DNA of 64,000 nucleotides, from positions 44,920-108,919 of the forward strand of contig QCFC01000003.1 of assembly GCA_003278465.1 (NCBI GenBank), in the 5' to 3' direction. Below are positions 59,852 through 64,000 of this stretch, in pieces; position 1 is the first letter of the stretch, and each line of letters opens with the position of its first letter. A model generated the notes under the pieces. That model made no database searches, was not told where the DNA came from, and worked only from the letters and a program-made list of their open reading frames with translations. A program made the translations under genes and the position numbers. This DNA is from Prochlorococcus sp. AG-363-B04. Lineage in GTDB: Bacteria; Cyanobacteriota; Cyanobacteriia; PCC-6307; Cyanobiaceae.

Positions 59852-60511
59852 ATGCCACCTCGTCCTCGTTTTGACCGTCGTGCCCCCGTCCGGGAGCTCC
59901 CAAACATCAATGATCGCATCAGTTATCCCAAGTTACGGGTAGTTGACTCAGATGGAACTCAACTTGGTGTAATCAGTAGAGAAGAAGCCTTGGATGTTGC
60001 TAAAGACAGAGAGTTAGATCTCGTCTTAGTAAGCGAGAAAGCTGATCCGCCTGTATGTCGGATAATGGATTACGGCAAATTCAAATTTGAACAAGAAAAA
60101 AAAGCTAAAGAAGCCAAAAAGAAATCGCATCAAACTGAAGTCAAAGAAGTAAAGATGCGCTACAAGATTGATCAACATGATTATGAGGTAAGAATTGGTC
60201 ATGCCATCAGATTTCTTAAGTCAGGTGACAAGGTTAAATGCACGGTTATCTTCCGAGGAAGAGAGATTCAACATACCGCTTTAGCAGAAACACTATTAAG
60301 AAGAATGGCCAAAGACCTAGAGGAGCAAGCAGAAGTTCAACAAGCTCCAAAGCGAGAAGGTAGAAACATGATCATGTTTCTAACACCACGCAAAACCCCC
60401 TTAGTCAAAGCAGAAAAAGATGAGAAAAAGAATAGTCGTGCAGTGAGAACAATTACCGCACCACCAAGATCAATAGCAAGTCCAAGGAATATCGAAAAAG
60501 AAAATATATAA
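59852..60511 (+). CDS. infC: Translation initiation factor IF-3
   Basis: The 219-residue protein keeps the 30S subunit free and checks start-codon pairing. The N-domain ([41 protein letters not shown], ends as landmarks), the basic linker [18 protein letters not shown] and the C-domain ([38 protein letters not shown]) are complete. The C-terminus has about 40 extra basic residues beyond E. coli IF-3, common in picocyanobacteria. The start is ATG 59852; IF-3 genes often use rare starts, but none is needed here. Confidence 0.96.
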   Translation: MPPRPRFDRRAPVRELPNINDRISYPKLRVVDSDGTQLGVISREEALDVAKDRELDLVLVSEKADPPVCRIMDYGKFKFEQEKKAKEAKKKSHQTEVKEVKMRYKIDQHDYEVRIGHAIRFLKSGDKVKCTVIFRGREIQHTALAETLLRRMAKDLEEQAEVQQAPKREGRNMIMFLTPRKTPLVKAEKDEKKNSRAVRTITAPPRSIASPRNIEKENI

Positions 60512-60689
60512 TAACAATTAATTCAATTTATTTGCGAGGTAAGCTTAAATCAGCCGATAGCCAAAAACTACTTAATTTTTGAATCTAATTATTATAGATA
60601 AAGAAATATCCTAAGAAATCCCGTAAATACAAGCAATATTTTTTGCAATAGCGATGATTACTACAATGAATTTTTAGCACAAGCTAACT

Positions 60690-60855
60690 ACAGAATTAGG
60701 TGTTACTCCTGCTGCTCATCCAAAGCAATAGGCTGAATTAGCAATACCTCTATCTACTTACTTCATATTTCTCTTGGCAGAACATTACCGAGCCATGCAA
60801 AGCTCTTTCTGCCCTAATCCTTCACAGTTGTAGCAATCACCAAAATGATTACCAA
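60690..60855 (+). other. Possible decayed reading frame in the infC-plmA gap
   Basis: Within the 445-base gap, one plus-strand frame reads LTTELGVTPAAHPKQ, a stop, then AELAIPLSTYFIFLLAEHYRAMQ and a further stop. The composition of both pieces looks protein-like and the second has a hydrophobic run, so this may be the relic of a small gene. I recognise no parent family, and chance is a real alternative. Nothing else in 60512-60956 stands out beyond the promoter region of the next gene. Confidence 0.2.
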
Positions 60856-60956
60856 TTCAAGCTTTTTAGGATTGGCACAAGGTTGAAGGACACAGAGACG
60901 ATTGTCACGAAGCCTTTACCTTATTAAGGTGGCCACATTGTGACCTGTCCGATTGC

Positions 60957-61946
60957 GTGCGATTCCATATTCAGCAGGAAAGCGAAATTCCTGCATCTAC
61001 CCAGCTCTACAACCAAATCTGTTTTGCAATAGCTGCTCGTCACTACCCTCCTGGCCATCGCTTACCAAGCACTAGGCAGTTGGCTATGCAAACAGGTTTG
61101 CATAGAAACACGATTAGCAAGGTTTACAGGCAATTAGAAACGGATGGCGTGGTTCAGGCAATGGCAGGATCTGGCATATACGTACGAGATCAACAAAAAA
61201 TAAGAGAAGCAAAAAATCCTCCAAACATTAGAAATAAAGGTGTCACAGACTTAGATCAAGAAGTCAGAAAATGTATAGATGGTCTGCTCAAGGCTGGCTG
61301 CACCCTTCAACAAACTCGAGAACTGCTTACTCGCGAAATTGACTGGCGTCTGAGATGTGGAGCAAGAGTCTTAGTAAGTACACCAAGAGAAGACATTGGG
61401 GCTTCACTACTAATAGCCGAGGAGCTTGCACCGAATCTTGATGTACCTGTAGAAGTCGTCCCTATGGAGGAGCTTGAAAGCGTTCTCGAGAACTCAAGAA
61501 ATGGAACTGTAGTAACTAGCCGTTACTTCCTTCAACCTCTAGAAGAAGTAGCTAAACGCCACTCCGTACGAGCAATCGCAGTAGACCTTAACGACTTTCG
61601 ACAAGAACTATCTATGCTCAAAGAATTACGCCCCGGTAGTTGTGTCGGACTAGTCAGCATTAGTCCAGGAATACTTCGTGCCGCAGAAGTAATCCTCCAC
61701 AGTATGAGAGGAAATGAATTGTTGTTGATGACCGCAACACCTGATGTAGGCAGTCGATTACTTGCTCTATTGAGGGCCGCCAGCCACGTACTCTGTGACA
61801 GACCTAGTTTACCTCTTGTCGAACAGTGCCTAAGACAAAATCGGTCTCAACTCATGAGAATGCCACAACTTCACTGTGCAGAAAGTTATCTAAGCAATGA
61901 CACAATCGAACAACTAAGAAAAGAAATAGGTCTTCAAGTCTCATAA
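60957..61946 (+). CDS. plmA: GntR-family regulator, PlmA-like
   Basis: The 329-residue protein has a winged-helix GntR domain (about 10-80): [40 protein letters not shown] and [16 protein letters not shown]. The remaining 240 residues are the conserved cyanobacterial PlmA-type effector region ([38 protein letters not shown]). PlmA is known to bind the PII-PipX nitrogen-signalling complex. The start is a GTG at 60957. The call is from length and layout and from recalled family sequence. cysE follows 20 bases later on the same strand. Confidence 0.8.
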   Translation: MRFHIQQESEIPASTQLYNQICFAIAARHYPPGHRLPSTRQLAMQTGLHRNTISKVYRQLETDGVVQAMAGSGIYVRDQQKIREAKNPPNIRNKGVTDLDQEVRKCIDGLLKAGCTLQQTRELLTREIDWRLRCGARVLVSTPREDIGASLLIAEELAPNLDVPVEVVPMEELESVLENSRNGTVVTSRYFLQPLEEVAKRHSVRAIAVDLNDFRQELSMLKELRPGSCVGLVSISPGILRAAEVILHSMRGNELLLMTATPDVGSRLLALLRAASHVLCDRPSLPLVEQCLRQNRSQLMRMPQLHCAESYLSNDTIEQLRKEIGLQVS

Positions 61947-61966
61947 AAGCCAACACAATTAAATCG

Positions 61967-62737
61967 ATGTTTAATGCGATAAAAGCTGATCTCAAAATCA
62001 TTAAAGAGCGTGATCCTGCTGCTAGAGGTTTGATTGAAATGTCACTCTGTTATCCAGGATTTCATGCTCTCACACTCCATCGGTTTAGTCATCAACTATG
62101 GAATACTCGAATACCATTTATTCCTTTCAAACTAATAGCCCGAACATTAAGTCAATTAGGAAGAGGTATTACCGGAGTAGAAATACATCCTGGGGCCCAA
62201 ATTGGTAGTGGGGTTTTTATTGATCACGGAATGGGTGTAGTGATAGGAGAAACTGCAGAAATTGGTAATCGTTGTCTTTTATATCAAGGTGTCACCCTTG
62301 GAGGGACAGGAAAGGATCACGGCAAAAGACATCCAACATTGGCAGATAATGTAGTGGTTGGAGCTGGAGCTAAGGTACTAGGAGCAATCAAGGTGGGAAC
62401 AAACACAAGGATAGGAGCGGGATCAGTTGTAGTTAGAGATGTAGAAGCAGACAGTACTGTCGTAGGAATCCCAGGAAGAATCGTCCATCAAAGTGGTGTA
62501 AGAATCAATCCATTAGCCCATTCCGCCTTACCTGATGCAGAAGCAAATGTAATTAGAAATTTGATGGAACGAATTGATCAACTCGAAGGTGAACTAGCAA
62601 AAACTCAAGCTTGGCTAAAAGATTTAGCAGAAGGAAAAACTCAACAACAAACCTTTAGAGGAAAAGCTCAAAATCTAAAAGACCGAGAAATTTTAGAATT
62701 TATAGGAGAGACAAATTCAGAGAACCAAAAAGAATAA
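61967..62737 (+). CDS. cysE: Serine O-acetyltransferase CysE
   Basis: The 256-residue enzyme acetylates serine for cysteine synthesis. The left-handed beta-helix hexapeptide repeats are seen in [40 protein letters not shown] and [20 protein letters not shown], with active-site residues in FIDHG and [15 protein letters not shown] charged C-terminal helix of about 60 residues follows, longer than in E. coli. It lies 20 bases after plmA. Its stop is 51 bases before a perfect terminator. Confidence 0.95.
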   Translation: MFNAIKADLKIIKERDPAARGLIEMSLCYPGFHALTLHRFSHQLWNTRIPFIPFKLIARTLSQLGRGITGVEIHPGAQIGSGVFIDHGMGVVIGETAEIGNRCLLYQGVTLGGTGKDHGKRHPTLADNVVVGAGAKVLGAIKVGTNTRIGAGSVVVRDVEADSTVVGIPGRIVHQSGVRINPLAHSALPDAEANVIRNLMERIDQLEGELAKTQAWLKDLAEGKTQQQTFRGKAQNLKDREILEFIGETNSENQKE

Positions 62738-62787
62738 CTTCAAACAATTATGCTTAAAAAATCCCATGTAAATTAACAAGTTATAAA

Positions 62788-62843
62788 GCAAATCAACATA
62801 TAAAAAGAGGGGCTTACGCCCCTCTTTTTATATGTTGATTTGC
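62788..62843. terminator. Perfect 26-bp bidirectional terminator
   Basis: Arms at 62788-62813 and 62818-62843 are exact reverse complements of 26 bases with a 4-base loop (TTAC). The core stem GAGGGGC/GCCCCTC next to the loop is flanked by five As on the left and five Ts on the right, so it works as an intrinsic terminator in both directions. It lies between convergent cysE and the repeat-protein gene, ten bases from the latter's stop. Confidence 0.9.
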
Positions 62844-62852
62844 TCAGAGAGA

Positions 62853-64000
62853 TCAACCTACATCGTAGGTGATTCTTGAAGCATTGGAATTAGCAGCAAC
62901 GGTCAAGCTACCAGTCATACCTGATAGACCAGCTTCACCAAGTCTGACGACAAGGTCATCAGAACCACCTTGTACGAATACATAGGCGAAGTTGTCAGCA
63001 TCTTCGAAACCAACAGCAGCACCTGTAGTAGTTACGTTGGCATCAAGGAGTTCAATCCTTGCTGTCAATTCAGCAACAGCTCCAGTAAAGGATGCAAGAC
63101 CAGCTGAAATGTTGGTGTTTTGCGTACCAGAGATAGATCCAGCACGTGTCAGGCCACCAGGTGCATAGTCAAGCTTGTATGTCTCACCGGTTCCTTCGCC
63201 AACATTGATCTTGTCATATCCAGCAGCTGTGGAGTCACTAAAGGCACTAAAGCCAAAGACTGTACCCAAAGCTCCATCACCACCACCAGAAATGACGTCC
63301 TGACCAGCACCACCATAAATAGTGCTATTTAAGTGCGTAGTGGATGAACCAGTCTTATGGAAGTAGATGGAATCGTTTCCACCGCCACCATTGATATCTG
63401 CTCCAGAGAAGTTGGCAGAGAAGGTCATGGTGTCATCACCTGCACCACCACCAATAGTGACGTCCTCAGTGCCAGCAACAATAGTGGACTTCAAGGTAAT
63501 TGAGTCATTACCTGTATTTCCATTGATGTTGAACTTCTCAGCACCAGTTACAAAAATGGTAATGGTGTCATTACCACCAGCTCCCATCACAGTAGCTCCA
63601 GTACCACCACTGATGTTTCCAGTGATCAGGTCAGCTCCGTCATAGTCGCCCAGAGTTACAGCAGGCTGGTCACCACCAATAAGAACTTGATCTGCTAGTG
63701 AAATGTTGAATTCAACTGTGTCGTTACCGCCACCACCAGCAATTGTGGATGCAGAAGCAGAGTTGGATTCGAAAGTAACTGTGTCGTTTCCACCACCACC
63801 AGCGATAATGGAATTACGGACGTCACCTGAAAGCCAACGGACATAAACACTGTCATCACCTTGACCACCAACAGCAGTCAACGCAGATATTTGAGTGGTT
63901 GTGGTTGTATCGTTCAGACGGATTGTGTCGTTACCTGCTCCACCTTGAATGTTGGCTGCCTTTACGTTAGTAGCAGCCATGGTTGACTCACCAGTGAACT
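62853..64000 (-). CDS. Large repeat protein with calcium-binding-type GGXGXD motifs (C-terminal part)
   Basis: The minus-strand frame stays open to the window edge, so at least 382 residues are shown and the N-terminus is missing. It carries about nine GGXGND-type repeats, for example GGAGNDTIRL, GGGGNDTVTF, GGGGNDTVEF, GGGAGDDTMTF and GGAGQDVISGG, typical of calcium-binding beta rolls in RTX-like secreted or surface proteins. The C-terminal ~150 residues lack repeats (ELTARIELLDANVTTTGAAV to ASRITYDVG) and may be a secretion signal. It is Gly-, Asp-, Asn- and Thr-rich, and its GC content looks higher than that of the neighbours. Confidence 0.85.
   Translation of the reverse strand, partial: FTGESTMAATNVKAANIQGGAGNDTIRLNDTTTTTQISALTAVGGQGDDSVYVRWLSGDVRNSIIAGGGGNDTVTFESNSASASTIAGGGGNDTVEFNISLADQVLIGGDQPAVTLGDYDGADLITGNISGGTGATVMGAGGNDTITIFVTGAEKFNINGNTGNDSITLKSTIVAGTEDVTIGGGAGDDTMTFSANFSGADINGGGGNDSIYFHKTGSSTTHLNSTIYGGAGQDVISGGGDGALGTVFGFSAFSDSTAAGYDKINVGEGTGETYKLDYAPGGLTRAGSISGTQNTNISAGLASFTGAVAELTARIELLDANVTTTGAAVGFEDADNFAYVFVQGGSDDLVVRLGEAGLSGMTGSLTVAANSNASRITYDVG

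Noticed and set aside
63120..63645. Two plus-strand ORFs within the repeat-protein gene
   Set aside because: They are low-complexity mirror readings of the GGXGND repeats.

Overview
The window reads as a stretch of the core chromosome of a marine picocyanobacterium, most likely low-light Prochlorococcus. The indicators are a phycobilin pathway (pebA, ho1) in an AT-rich genome, psaC-acpP-fabF-tktA-thiC in the familiar picocyanobacterial order, cyanobacterial ndhS, a plmA-type GntR regulator, an rpaB-type response regulator and very tight gene packing. By eye the GC content is about 38-40 percent, which would suit an SS120/MIT9211-like low-light clade rather than Synechococcus or the GC-rich LLIV clade. 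That clade call is an inference from composition, not a measurement.

Layout. 1-3987: partial pebA, heme oxygenase ho1, a conserved unknown, a GtrA-ChbG fusion protein and a facing GtrB-like glycosyltransferase. 4124-13000: icd, then glycolate dehydrogenase genes glcF and glcE split by an opposing sugar-acid kinase, an aldose-epimerase-like protein, an alpha/beta hydrolase and a CPA2 antiporter. 13070-18100: a strong hairpin, glgP, two small unknowns, tRNA-Arg(CCU), the RNase P RNA and rnc. 18098-28370: ndhS and rimM with overlapping head-to-head start codons, manC, glmS, psaC, acpP, fabF, tktA, and thiC behind a TPP riboswitch. 28143-32930: a small membrane protein, an M20 amidohydrolase, a TPR protein, ruvB, smpB and a membrane-anchored unknown.

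33024-35980 is an ergothioneine-type operon: egtB, egtD and two short unknown genes. 35991-42498: a small unknown, lysS, rpaB, mreD-mreC-mreB, ssb and a DedA protein. 42661-50805: a glycosyltransferase behind ahcY, tsaE, a sulfatase-like and sialidase-like pair, a PfkB kinase, and a MutY carrying a complete Nudix domain. 50932-58714: a small glycosyltransferase, a second alpha/beta hydrolase, a group 2 sigma factor, mgtE, a glutathione peroxidase, paired crcB genes, an SH3b protein and gyrB. 58870-62737: miaA, infC, plmA and cysE. The window ends in the C-terminal part of a long calcium-binding-repeat protein on the minus strand.

Most genes are housekeeping: carbon metabolism, cell shape, translation and DNA topology. 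The least explained parts are the egt operon with its two extra genes, the GtrA-ChbG fusion, the glc genes interrupted by an opposing kinase, the hydrolase pair at 46366-48383, the terminator touching the glmS start codon and the repeat protein at the right edge. I saw no phage, transposon, integrase or CRISPR array.
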